DNA of 64,000 nt from Aricia agestis (GCF_905147365.1 NC_056428.1:12430001-12494000); one strand, 5' to 3'; shown: positions 31,694 through 41,952, numbered from the stretch's first letter. The notes: a model not told the origin generated them from the letters alone. Numbers and translations are program-made.

Positions 31694-33835
31694 CTAATAA
31701 TAATTATTTTTTGTTTGCAAATGCAATAAGTGATGCTTGAATTTAAGCTTAAAGTTATCAATAAACTTTACGGCTCTTAGTGGAGGTAGGAGGTTATTCC
31801 AGACTTTACTGGCAACGTGTCTAAAGCTTCCTCGAAACGCGGCTGAGTGGAGAGATTGAGTGATAAGCAAGTAGCTCGAGCCCCTGGTGGTCATGGACAG
31901 CTGACTGTCACCAGCCCACTGCAATTTATTAAAGAGGTATAGAGGTGTTTTATGCCTGATAACCCCAAAAAGGAGCGTCGCAAAGTGCAGTTGCCTACGA
32001 TGATCCATATTGAGCCATCTCTCGTTGTTTATGTAAGGAGAAACATGTGTTCTAGGAGGGATGGTCAGACAATACCTAGCACAAGCATTTTGAACTTTTT
32101 GTATCATTTTTTTAGATTTAGACATAAGACATGGCCCAGTAACGACATCCGCATAGTTAAGTTTAGAAAGGACAAGTGATTCGCAGACGGTTGTACGTAA
32201 CTCTTTCGGTAAATATTTTCTTATGTTATACAAAAGTTTTAATCTAAAGAAGCAGCTGCTTACCACTTTTACTGTATGCTTTTCAAAACGTAAATTTTCA
32301 TCCATAACGATTCCTAAATTTTTCGCTTCATTGACTCTTTCAATTTCTTCACCTTTAATGTTCACTGAGAGTAACTGACTATCGCAAATTTTTTCAACTT
32401 GAGTTTTGGAACCGAGAACCATATACTTTGTTTTGGACGGGTTTAGTGCCAGAGCGTTAGCTTCCGACCATTCAAATATTCGCTTTAAATCGTCATTTAA
32501 CATATCCATAGCCTGTTTTAGATTGCCTAGCTTAAACGATATATACAATTGAATGTCGTCAGCATATATATGATGTTTACAGTGATGTATGTGCTGTGTA
32601 ATGTCTGCGCTGTAAATACTAAATGATTTGGGTCCAAGAACTGAACCTTGAGGTACACCCCTATCAACGTTGCACGGTTCAGAATATATAGTATTACCAT
32701 CTGCGTTTCGAATTTCTACAACTTGTGATCGATTGGTGAGGTAACTGGAGAACCATGAAATGGAAATATCGTCAAAACCATAATATTTTAATTTAGAAAG
32801 TAACAAGGGAACATTTATAGTATCAAAAGCGCGCGAGTAATCTAGTAGTACTAAAATAGTTCCTTCGCCTTTATCCTGTGCACTTAGTATATTGTCAACG
32901 ACGTCCAGAAGTGCAGTCGTGGTGCTATGACTTTTGCGAAAGCCTGATTGAGTTGAAGGTAAAATGTTATTATTTTCCAGATATTGAGTTATTTGTTCGC
33001 AAACGACCTTTTCAAGAATTTTAGACATATAGGGTAGAATACTTATTGGTCTAAGATCTTTAAAGTCAGTCACGTTATCTTTTTTCGGTATAGGTTTTAC
33101 AATAGCTTGGTGCCACATTTTTGGAAAGGAGCCAGTTAAGAGAGAAGTATTAATAATTAGGGTTACGGTCTTAAGGCAGATATCAGAGCGACAGATCATT
33201 ATGAGCATATCCAATGACAGACCATCAACACCTAGCGCATTAGATTGAAGGGATCGAAGAATTTTCAACACATCGCTCTCGCTTACGGTAGCAAAACTAA
33301 ATTTTGCAGGGCCAAACGTGTTGGTTTCAAAATAGGTGAAGGTGGGTGGTGGTATTACGTTAGTTCCAGGGACGTCAAGGAAGAATTTGTTAATAAGATT
33401 AGGGTCACAAAGATGTTGGGGAAGTGTAGAATCTGATTTAGTTTTGTTCAAATTCATATTATGTTTCAGATTTTTCCACATTTCTTTCGGAGTACTGATG
33501 TTAGAATTAATATATTTGTCAAAATATGCGGCTTTTTCCCGCTCTAAGGCTCGAGATACTTCACGCTTAAGATCCTTATAGAAGGTAATGTGCACCACGT
33601 CCTTGGTTCTACGTGCTCGTCTGTGAGCAGCATCGCGTTGTTTGATCATGAGTTTAATGTTATATGTAATCCAGGGGTACTGTCGTTCTTTTGTAGTAAA
33701 TGACTTAATAGGAGCTAGTGTGTCAAATAGCGCAAGGACGCTGTCAGTAAAGTATTGTGTCATATCATTTACGTCTGTCATATTCATGATCGAGTGCCAG
33801 TCAATAGTATTAATAGTATCATCCAAGTCAGTCAA
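31694..33835 (-). pseudogene. LINE ORF2, reverse transcriptase part (713 aa)
   Basis: An intact 713-residue frame holding the reverse transcriptase and C-terminal region of ORF2. Visible motifs in order: RPISILPYMSKILEKVV (fingers), STQSGFRKSHSTTTAL, LLDYSRAFDTI with the first catalytic Asp, RGVPQGSVLGPKSF, and HHIYADDIQLYI with the YADD catalytic pair; then LNPSKTKYMVLGS and KNLGIVMDENL. The C-terminus (ARYCLTIPPRTH..) is the extension usual in Jockey/CR1-type elements. It copies element RNA at a nicked target. The reading frame differs by one base from the upstream endonuclease frame, so the single ORF2 polyprotein is interrupted. Codons upstream of the first listed Met (IKPVVTKIKF) continue in this frame toward the break, near 33886-33890. 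Confidence 0.92.
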
Positions 33836-33882
33836 GTCAATATCTCTAATGGGTCTGAATTTAATTTTTGTAACAACTGGTT

Positions 33883-34587
33883 TTATTTAGGTATATTAAT
33901 AAAAAACGTAAGAAAAGCATGACTACTGAGGTCAGCTATATAGTCGATAGATACTCGGTCCAGATCGATATTCGTACAGACAAGGTCGATAAGTGTGTCT
34001 GTATTTGTTGAAAAATGTGTCGCCTCCGTAGCGCATTGACGCAACCGGTGAATGGACAAAAAATCCTGTAATGTTTTATAACTGTAATTATTAGTATGAC
34101 AATTAAGAAAATTGATATTAAAATCACCTGTTAGATATATAAAATCGTGGGCTGGTAAGTTGGTGATAGTATCGGTAAGGGCATCTAGAAACGAATTAAC
34201 GGAAAACCAAGGCGGCCGGTAAGCTGTACCAATATAAATAATTTTGCCGTTAGCCTTAAAAGACAGCCACATTTGCTCGACATTAGGTGGTGATGTGTAG
34301 CGCGTGTATGTTTGTATCGTCAAACCCTTCCTAATGTAGAAGCCTACACCACCACCGCGCAAGCGAACTGCGTCCTGTCGGGGTTTGTGCACGAGCCGGT
34401 AGCCCGGCACCTTCGGCGCGCGGCCGTCTTCGCCAGGTCTTAACCACGTTTCATTAATGGCGACTATATCGCAGTTATGACGATCCATGGCAATCAGGAA
34501 TTCATCATGTCGGGATCCTAGCGAGCCGGGATTAAGAAAACCAACTTTTACTTTTTTTAGTTTAAGCATTTTGAGAAGATATAGCAT
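33883..34587 (-). pseudogene. LINE ORF2, APE-type endonuclease part (234 aa)
   Basis: A 234-residue frame with VGFLNPGSL (N motif), DIVAINETWLRPGED (catalytic Glu), RGGGVGFYIRKGL, IGTAYRPPW, and LTGDFNIN (Asp and Asn of the active site), ending ADLSSHAFLTFF. The usual C-terminal SDH triad reads SSH here (codons AGT AGT CAT), so the catalytic Asp is missing. The frame stops at IPK just before the reverse transcriptase frame starts one base out of register. The protein would nick target DNA to start reverse transcription; with both changes this copy is unlikely to be autonomous. The true start is uncertain. Confidence 0.9.
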
Positions 34588-35368
34588 GTTCTAATATACT
34601 AATCCGGTTATAATATTGAAAAATAGATGTTTTTAAAGAGTTCTCGGCGCTAATTAAAAACTTATAATATGGTATAATATAGCACATAAAATATATTAAA
34701 TTACTTGTATCGTAATAATATGAAATTAAGTATACATAAGTGAATAGAAATGTTAACTTATTGTAATGACTAGCTAACATAATAATATTATACGTAATCA
34801 AAGTATAACAGAGTAGTCGCATTTTTAATTTCATAAGGATCGACCTCGAGATGTTCAGTCTAAACCTACTCACTAGTCCAGTCATAATCATCTTGAGAAC
34901 TAAAACATATTGTATACTTAGAGATTTTAAAAATTTGTTTGACAGTGTATAATAATAAAAACAAAAGAATAGTAACAAACAAAACCTGACGTAGGAAGAA
35001 TTTATAGAGAAGTAACTTATTAGATTAACATTAATAATTATTATTTTACGTATTTGTACTAAAGTTAGTGTTGGCCGTCGTGTAAATTTTTTAGGTAATA
35101 AGAGCACTCTAATTCTTCTATTTTACAAAAGCCAGATTGCCTTTGAGCATCTATTAATAACAAAAAATATGCTAAAATTAACAAAGTCAGTAATGAATAA
35201 AGTTTTAGTACACAAAACACGGTTTTTGCTTGAGTATTTGAAAAAAGATATTCTATATATTTTACATAAAGATGCTGTCGGCAGATCAATTTTAAAATAC
35301 AATAATAATAATATGTTAAAAATGTCTTAAAGTAGTAAGTAAAAATAGTGTTTTTGAAAACAAAATTA
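34588..35368 (-). other. AT-rich gap between LINE ORF1 and ORF2
   Basis: About 780 bp separates the two ORFs, longer than is usual in this kind of element. Two open frames (181 and 119 codons) are extremely rich in Tyr, Ile, Leu and Phe, as expected from AT-rich noncoding DNA, and show no domain. It may be a spacer, or foreign DNA inserted into the element. Confidence 0.4.
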
Positions 35369-36337
35369 TTATGCAGTTTGACTAACATTTGCGCAATTAA
35401 AAACCCGCGCCAGATCTGCATCACATCGTATAGAGAACACCGGTTTCCCGTCGCCCTGGCGAACGTAGATTCTGCCTCGTTTGGTCCACGAGTACCGCCA
35501 CTGCAGCCGCCGGCACTCCTCGCGGGCCTGGTGGAACAGCACGCGGTTAGCGCGCGTCAGCCGCTCGTTGACGTAGACGCGGCGCGGCGCTCCGGGCGCA
35601 CCCAGGTCGGCGCTGCTGAGCGTGCGGCGCACACGGGCGGCGCGCAGCAGCTCGTCGCGCAGGTCTCGCCGCGCCAGCCGCACCACGATGCGCCGCGCGC
35701 GCCTCTCCTCCGCCGCCGTGGCGTCGCCCGTGGGGGACCGCTCCACTGCGCCAACCCGCTCGGCGAACACTATATCGGTGCTGCTCAGCTGAACACCTAA
35801 TTTAGCTGCCAGGACTGTGACCGTGTGTGTGGTGTTTTCGCCCGTACTCTCGGGCAGGTTACCCACGTCCAGGTCCGCCAGCAGAGCCTCCTGATCTCTG
35901 TCATTGAGCTCGGATTTGAGCTGTGAGACCACCTGCTCCAGATCAGCTACCTTGGACGACGATGTTTTCTCGACCACTTCTACTCGACGCTCCAGGCCCT
36001 CCAGCCGCTTAAGTACCTCAGTTCGCCACTCCTGCATCTCCTGGCGGTACTCTCGAAGCTCCGCCATGTAGAGGGCCATCTCTCTACGCATCTCAACTAC
36101 GTCGGTAAAGTCTCCCGGGTACATTTGTGAGGACGGGTGGAATGTGCTGTTTACTGAGTTAAGGCCAGATAAATCACTTTGGCTCCTATCGTTTTTGTCA
36201 CTACAGGCAGAACAAGACCAGTCTTTCATCTCAGCGCTAGCGCCGACACATTTTTTATGATAAATTCCCGAGCATGAACTACACTTAGCGACATCTTGCG
36301 GCTTAACAGACTTGGCGCATGTTTTGCATTTATTCAT
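35369..36337 (-). CDS. LINE ORF1: PHD-like finger, coiled coil, FP-like C-terminus (322 aa)
   Basis: Residues about 3-48 carry a C4-H-C3 cysteine pattern (CKTCAKSV, AKCSSCSGIYHKKC, WSCSAC), a PHD/RING-like zinc finger. Residues about 75-150 (MRREMALYMAELREYRQEMQ.., DLEQVVSQLKSELND) form a charged coiled coil, probably for oligomerisation. The C-terminal third (RRIVVRLARRDLRDELLRAA, VYVNERLTRANRVLFHQARE, WTKRGRIYVRQGDGKPVFSI) resembles the family named after the baculovirus FP protein, which is known to include LINE ORF1 proteins. It is expected to bind element RNA in the ribonucleoprotein. The Arg-rich, GC-rich middle contrasts with the AT-rich flanks. The frame is intact from Met to stop. 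Confidence 0.88.
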   Translation of the reverse strand: MNKCKTCAKSVKPQDVAKCSSCSGIYHKKCVGASAEMKDWSCSACSDKNDRSQSDLSGLNSVNSTFHPSSQMYPGDFTDVVEMRREMALYMAELREYRQEMQEWRTEVLKRLEGLERRVEVVEKTSSSKVADLEQVVSQLKSELNDRDQEALLADLDVGNLPESTGENTTHTVTVLAAKLGVQLSSTDIVFAERVGAVERSPTGDATAAEERRARRIVVRLARRDLRDELLRAARVRRTLSSADLGAPGAPRRVYVNERLTRANRVLFHQAREECRRLQWRYSWTKRGRIYVRQGDGKPVFSIRCDADLARVFNCANVSQTA

Positions 36338-36830
36338 CCTTGAAAATGTTATTAAAATTGAAATTTATGGACCTTTATATGACGTAGTACCAAGCACCTC
36401 GCATAGATGGCGCTTTTAAGGACACGGTTTATCGATATTTATTATTTTTGAAATTAAAATTAGATTAAACTAAGCAGTCAATTAAACATTAATCACTTAA
36501 CACATATGCCACCAACAACATTCACTGCGTTATATTTTAAAGTACAATATTGATATTAACTTTTATTGTTATTACTTTTTTTGCGCGCGAAATGCACTGA
36601 AAGTCACTTTCTAGTTCTTGAAGGTTATAACTTAAAAAATATTATTTTAAAATCTAACACAATAACGCTATTTTCCCTTTTTTCTCTCACTGTTAGGTTC
36701 TTTGCAGGTCTAATTTGAATAATATTAACTTTATTTGCGAAGTTGCACTGTAAAACTATTTTTTTCGTATTTCTAAACGCGGAGTGAAACTGAAACAATG
36801 TTGATCGAATGGCGCGCGCGCGGGGGTCCC

Positions 36831-37036
36831 TATATATTATTTGTAAAATTAAAAATCACCGTGTTAGGTGATTTAACATGACATTAGGGCATGGTGGATC
36901 GCTCGATAGCTCTAACAGGCCATTAACTGATTTAACAAGCCATTATTTATTTAACATTGCTTGATGAAACTGGGTCTAGCCTAGTAGAATTATTGTTTGT
37001 AAAAACACGACCGGTTTCGGTTCTGTTTTTAGCTAA
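36831..37036. other. No recognised feature
   Basis: Ordinary sequence between the LINE 5' end and a Helitron 5' end. Confidence 0.4.
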
Positions 37037-37067
37037 TCCATACTAATATTATAAATGCGAAAGTATC

Positions 37068-37114
<47 letters not shown>

Positions 37115-37210
37115 TGCTTTCACGCCAAATCTACTGAACCGATTGCAATGAAATTTTGTATACAGTTATTCTAGAGTCTGAGAAAGGACATAGGCTACAT
37201 TTTGATGTGG
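37037..37210 (+). mobile_element. 5' part of a Helitron with long (CTGT)n
   Basis: It starts TCCATACTAATATTATAAAT after A (37036). It has about 12 CTGT units (37067-37113) and then 'ctttcacgccaaatctactg' and 'gagaaaggacataggctac'. No CTAG end follows, so it is 3'-truncated. Confidence 0.75.
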
Positions 37211-37254
37211 GAAAATATCTTATTTCCATGAAAATTTCGATGAAAATGAATTCG

Positions 37255-37355
37255 CATTGCGCGTGGCCAGCGCTCATCCCGGGGGTCCTGGGTTCGAGTC
37301 CCGCAGGCGGAACAAAAAGTTTTCAATTTTCCTGGGTCTTGGATGTGTATTAAAA
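37255..37355 (+). mobile_element. SINE family A fragment
   Basis: 'gtcctgggttcgagtcccgc' is a B-box-like tRNA segment, followed by 'ggaacaaaaagtttt' and 'cttggatgtgtatta' as in the family A SINEs. The head before the B box is divergent. Confidence 0.55.
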
Positions 37356-37599
37356 TAAAATTTCAAATATAAATGTCATTTTTATGAAGTAGGCATATTG
37401 TATTATGTATAATTGAAATTTTAATTTTATTATTATTATTAAAAGCTTGCTCTGTATGTATGTAAGTATGTATGTTCGGGTGAAATCTTGGAACTCAATT
37501 TTGGTGTAGATATATTTAACCGATCGAGCTGAAATTTTGCAGGCACGTTTAGTTTGGATGACAATTGACAATACATGATATTGTATGTGACATCACTCT

Positions 37600-38465
37600 A
37601 AATCCAATATGGCCGACCATCCAAGATGGCGAAATAGTTATTTTCTATGCAGTTCTACAATATGGATATTAAATGAAAGGGCTTTTTGAGAGTAACTCGA
37701 AATTCGAAAACGAAAATAATGTCATACTACATCCAATATGGCGTCTCATACAAGATAGAGGTATAGTTATTTTTAATGCACTTCTGCAATATGGGTATCA
37801 AATGAAAGGGCTCATTGAGAGTAACTCGGAAAAGAATGTAATGTCATTCTACATCCAATAATTATGGCGCCTCTTTCAAGGTAGGGGGATATAAAAATAA
37901 ATAAAAATAAAAATAGCCTTTATTCTACCACCATACAGGAATATTGCTACATTATTAATTATTATAATTATATTAGAATGTTGCTACATTAATAATTTTA
38001 TTAGAATTACACATTAATATATATTTTCTTAAATCATTATTATTGGTATCACAACAATTGCTTTAAACATTTTAACTTGTTAATTTTAAAGATTTTTCAA
38101 TTATAATTTTAATAATAATAGTAATAATAGTAATATTAGTTTAGCAATATCTTATTAGTAATTCCTTAAACCTAAGATGTGGAAGTCGCCTCTTTGGCGT
38201 AGGCCTCCCCCAGTCTTCTCCAGGTATCTCTGTCTCTCGCTTTCCTTCTCCAATTTAATCCACAGGTAGGGGGATATAGTTATTTTTAATGCACTTCTGC
38301 AATATGGGTATCAAAAAAAAGGGCTCATTGAGAGTAAGTCGGAAACGAATGTAATGTCATTCTATATCCAATATGGCGGCTCATCTAAGACAAGGGAATA
38401 TAGTTATTTTAAAGCACTTCTGCAATATGCGTATCAAACAAAAAGGCTTATTGACAGTAGGTAAA
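37600..38465 (+). repeat. Four-copy ~120-bp tandem repeat, interrupted by a LINE fragment
   Basis: Units carry 'cttctgcaatatgggtatca', 'gggctcattgagagtaa' and 'catccaatatggcg'. They start near 37650, 37778, 38288 and 38405. Units two and three are separated by the 370-bp insertion at 37894-38263. Upstream 37440-37600 ('ccgatcgagctgaaattttg') looks like the left part of the same element. Confidence 0.8.
37894..38263 (-). mobile_element. 5'-truncated LINE with 15-bp target duplication
   Basis: Read on the minus strand it begins inside an ORF2 C-terminus (RDRDTWRRLGEAYAKEATST then stop) and runs through a 3'UTR to an A/T-rich (AAAAT)n-type tail. The host sequence AGGTAGGGGGATATA is present on both sides (37879-37893 and 38264-38278). 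Because the insertion is in a tandem array, the empty-site sequence is visible in neighbouring units. The duplication and 5' truncation are signatures of target-primed reverse transcription. Confidence 0.88.
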
Positions 38466-38474
38466 TTTAAAAGT

Positions 38475-38684
38475 CATGTCGTGCCGTGTCGTGTCGTATC
38501 GTGTCGTATCGTAACATGACGTGACGTGTAGTATCGTAACATGACGTGACGTGTCGTATCGTGTCGTGTCGTGTCGTGTCGTGTTGTGTCGTGTCGTTTC
38601 GTGTCGTGTCATGTCGTGTCGTGTCGTGCCGTGTCGTGTCGTGTCGTGTCGTGTCGTGTCGTGTCGTGTCGTGTCGTGTCGTGT
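38475..38684. repeat. Pentanucleotide microsatellite (GTGTC)n
   Basis: About 210 bp of GTGTC/GTATC units with a few variants, purer towards the right end. It opens long repetitive frames on both strands (CRVVS.. and TRHDT..), which are artefacts. Confidence 0.95.
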
Positions 38685-38969
38685 AGAAAATGCCTGGTTG
38701 AATCCGGTCATTTTTTTTATCTTTGATGTTAACAAAGCTAGGGATTTAGAATTTTGGTTATTAGGAGCAAGTATCAAAACTAGCTTAACCTCCAAATTAC
38801 ATGAAATTTAGATAAATAGTTTAGTAGTTACAGATGGTCAAAGTTACTACATTTTGTCACTCACTGACTGACAGATCATCAAAATTCTAAGGTACTTCTA
38901 GCAGACTTAGAACCTTGAAATTTGGTACCCGGATAGATCTTTATTCACAATTAAATGAAAAATTATGAA

Positions 38970-39365
38970 AACGGCCAAGTGCGAGTCGGACTGGCGTACG
39001 TAGGGTTCCGTACCGTAAATTTTTATGGGTTAAATAATAATTTTATTTAATTTTTATTATTAATTATTAAAGTTTAAACACAGTTGAGTATTTCCTGAAA
39101 TTTTCAAAAACCTTACTGCTACCATTATGGATATAGAGCAAAAAACAAGAAAAAAATTGTGTTTGTTGTATGAGGCCCCTATTAATAATTTATTTTATTT
39201 TAATTGCACTATTAGCTCTTATAACTACACCAGAAATACATAATTTGTGAAAATTGCAACTATCTAACTATTGCGGTTCTCGAGATCCAGCCTGGTGACA
39301 TACGGATGGCAGACGGACAGACAGCAAAGGCTTATTAATAATAGGGTCCCGTGTCTCGGTCCCGA
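38970..39365 (-). repeat. GGTTCCG/CTTGGCC-family element, inverse orientation
   Basis: It begins CGGCCAAGTGCGAGTCGGAC followed by 'tagggttccgtaccg' and ends near 'ggtgacatacggatggcaga' and 'tagggtcccg'. Adjacent to it is the fold-back element starting at 39399. Confidence 0.7.
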
Positions 39366-39654
39366 AAAGAAAAAAAAACCTTCAAAAAAGAAATGAAATC
39401 CCACCAAAACATAAAATGTAAAAGGAGCCAAGCAAAATATTGCATAGCTTTAATTAATAATAAAGCAGAAAAATTGTAACACCTTTTTGTACCATATTCT
39501 GAGCAAATAAATGAATTATGAATTATAAATACTTCTGTCGTAAAAAGTTTTCAGATCATATTCAAGCCAAGCATTCAACTTATTTTGTAACTAGCTGTTG
39601 CCCGCGACTTCGTCCGCGTAGACTTTATAGTAATTGTTCCCGTACATCGATTGA

Positions 39655-40195
39655 GTCGTTTACGCGCGAATCAGAAAATTATATTGTGTGGGAATCGCAC
39701 ATTTTTCCGGGACAAAAAACATTCCTTGTCCCAGATTCAAATTAGTATCTCCAATCTCCATGCCAAATTTCATCAAAATATATTAAATAGTTTAGGCGAG
39801 AATCATAAAAGATTATTGTGCGGGAACCGTATATTTTTCGGGATAAAAAGTATCCCTTGTCCTTTCCAATCACTGAAAGTATTGCCGTGCCAAATTTCAT
39901 CAAAATAGATTGAATAGTTTAGACTTTAGGCGATAATCATAAAAGTTTATTGTGCGGGAACCGTACATTTTCCGGGACAAAATTAGTATTCCTTGTCCTT
40001 TCTCAAGACTCAAAGTATCTCCATACCTAATTCTATCAAAATATATTGAATAGTTTACAGGCAAATCATAAAAGTATATTGTGCAGTAAACAGTAATTTT
40101 TCCGGGACAAAATGTATCCTATGTTCTTTTTCGGGACTCAAAGTATTTTTATACCAAATTTCAGCAAAATGGGTCCAGCCGTTTTCGCGTGATGT
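39655..40195. repeat. ~130-bp tandem repeat, four copies, inside the Helitron
   Basis: Units contain 'attgtgcgggaaccgta' variants starting near 39683, 39815, 39949 and 40078 (spacing 129-134 bp), each with 'tttttccgggac' and 'ccaaatttcatcaaaat'. Confidence 0.85.
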
Positions 40196-40259
40196 CTTGA
40201 CTCGTGACCACGCGAAATATAACGTTCCGCGCAGCTTCGCCCACGTAAATTAGATATTT

Positions 40260-41035
40260 CACAGAGAAATTAGTCCACAAAAAATAGCCTATGATCCTTC
40301 ACGCAGTCTACTTCTTACCTGTGCCAAATAACAGAAAAATTGCTCCAGTAGTTCGTGAGATAAGCCCTTTCAAATAATTTGCCCCGTTTTTTTTCCACAT
40401 TTTCCTCTATTTCTTCGCTCTTATTAGTCTGAGCGTCATAAAATATAACCTATAGCCTTTCTCGATAAATGGGCTATCTAACACTGAAAGAATTTTTCAA
40501 ATCGGACCAGTAGTTCCTGAGATTAGCGCGTTCAAATAAGCCCTTTCAAATAATGTCCCCAATTTTTTCCACACATTTCTCTAATTTCTCTATTTTTTCG
40601 CTCGCATTAGTCTTAGCGTGATAAAATATAGCCTGTAGCCTTTCTCGATAAATGGAATATCTAACACTGAAAGAATTTTTCAAATCGGACCAGTAGTTCC
40701 TGAGATTAGCGCGTTCAAATAAACCATTTCAAATAATTTCACCCGTTTTTCCCCACTTTCCTCTATTTCCTCTCTCCTATTAGTCTTAGCGCAATAAAAT
40801 ATAGCCTATAGCCTTTCTCGATAAATAGGCTATCTAACACTGAAATAATTTTTCAAATAAGCCCTTTCAAATAATTTCCCCCCGTTTTTTCCACACTTTC
40901 CTCTATTTCTTCGCTCCTATTAGTATTAGCGTGATAAAATATAGCCTATAATAGCCTTCCTCGATAAATGAGCTACCTATCACTGAAAAAAATTTTCAAA
41001 TCAGACTAGTAGTTTCTGAGATTAGCGCGTTCAAA
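40260..41035. repeat. ~145-185-bp tandem repeat, four to five copies, inside the Helitron
   Basis: Units contain 'gcctttctcgataaatgg' and 'ctaacactgaaagaattttt' near 40455, 40638, 40811 and 40954, plus a divergent first unit near 40287. The spacing varies because parts of units are missing. Confidence 0.85.
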
Positions 41036-41576
41036 CAAACAAACAAACAAACTAACAAACTCTTCCGCTTTATAATATTAGTATAGATTTAAATCAACAT
41101 TCAGTAAATGTATCAATTGATTTCTATATTTTATAATTATTATAGTGGCTTGGCAATGAGCACACGAAGAGAAACAAATATAAAACTGTATATTTGGAGG
41201 ATTTCATACTTACACAATACACAGACGGCAAGCGTAAATTGTTTTAGTATGTAACGAGTAACGACGCATGTGGCCGATGGTACCCAATAAATGCAATTAG
41301 TCGCTGATTATTTCTTTAGTGATCATTGCCAAGCCACTATAATAATTATAAAATATAGAAATCTATTGATACATTTACTGAATGTTGATTTAAATTACAA
41401 AATAAGTTGAATGCTTGGCTTGAATGTGATCTGAAATTTTTTTACGACAGAAGTATTCATAATTCATAATTCATATATTGTGTTCTAAAAAGGTGTTACA
41501 ATTTTTCTGCTTTATTATTAATTAAAGCTATGCAATATTTTGCTTGGCACCTTTTACGTTTTATGTTTTTGTGGGA

Positions 41577-41950
41577 TAAACATTTCAAGGAGTGTTTTTT
41601 AAAAAAAGCTTTTTTTCAAAAAGTTTTTTCCCGTGGTGCTTCCCCTTTGTTCGGACATCAATGTCATTACAATTTGACTGTCTCCCGCTTTGCTTGAGGA
41701 GGGAAATTGGATACTCCTACTCCTCCTAAATTCTTCTGATTAATTTCGTTGCGGGTCCCAAGACAGATTTAGCTTGTCCCTCGGGCATCCCTGAGATCAT
41801 ATCAAAGGGTTTTCGTGGTTGGTTACCACTGTTGATCCTGGTCATCCTGGCGACACAGGAGTTGCAGTGGTGGGAATGTGTGGTGGGCCTTTCACCCATT
41901 AAAAAAATATGTCATTATCAGAATAGTGTTGCCAGTCATAACAAATGCTG
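41577..41950. other. No gene recognised
   Basis: A less AT-rich stretch (41630-41880) has no convincing exon. It might be a remnant of a retroelement, but no motif supports that. Confidence 0.35.
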
Positions 41951-41952
41951 GG

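Larger units (their letters stand above)
31116..36830 (-). mobile_element. Nearly full-length non-LTR retrotransposon (LINE)
   Basis: In minus-strand order: a 5' region (about 36830-36338), ORF1 (36337-35369), an AT-rich 0.8-kb gap, endonuclease (34587-33883), reverse transcriptase (33835-31694), a 3'UTR and an (AAAAT)n-like tail at 31116-31145. A separate ORF1, an APE endonuclease and a YADD reverse transcriptase with no LTRs define a non-LTR element. The PHD-bearing ORF1 suggests the CR1/Jockey group. The 5' limit was judged from the GC-rich 36815-36830 block. No target duplication was identified. Confidence 0.85.
39591..41087 (-). mobile_element. Non-autonomous Helitron with internal tandem arrays, 1497 bp
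   Basis: On the minus strand it starts TCTATACTAATATTATAAAG and ends GGGCAACAGCTAG. It is inserted exactly between A and T of a site that can be read intact at 41394/41395. There is no duplication of the target. It carries two internal arrays (39655-40195 and 40260-41035). No helicase or Rep frame is present, so it must have been moved by enzymes from elsewhere. Confidence 0.93.
39399..41576. mobile_element. Fold-back element interrupted by a Helitron
   Basis: The right arm 41323-41576 is the inverted copy of a left arm now in two pieces, 39399-39590 and 41088-41159. Matching blocks include 'atcccaccaaaacataaaa' and 'agccaagcaaaatattgcat' with the complement at 41530-41576. The uninterrupted right arm shows the original site. 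The spacer 41160-41322 is unrelated. Without the Helitron the element would be about 680 bp. Confidence 0.9.

Noticed and set aside
31952..33890. Plus-strand open frames under the reverse transcriptase
   Set aside because: Antisense shadows of the 713-codon reverse transcriptase frame.
34562..35424. 181- and 119-codon minus-strand frames
   Set aside because: Extreme Tyr/Ile/Leu/Phe composition from AT-rich DNA, no domain and no plausible role; kept only as the LINE spacer.
35369..35800. FP-like domain considered as an inserted viral gene
   Set aside because: It is continuous with the PHD finger and coiled coil in one LINE ORF1 beside ORF2; no viral flanking genes are seen.
38448..38811. Long frames with CRVVS and TRHDT repeats on both strands
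   Set aside because: Translations of the GTGTC pentanucleotide array.
39655..41035. Regular repeats considered as a CRISPR-like array
   Set aside because: The unit is 130-185 bp without unique spacers, and it lies in a eukaryotic Helitron.
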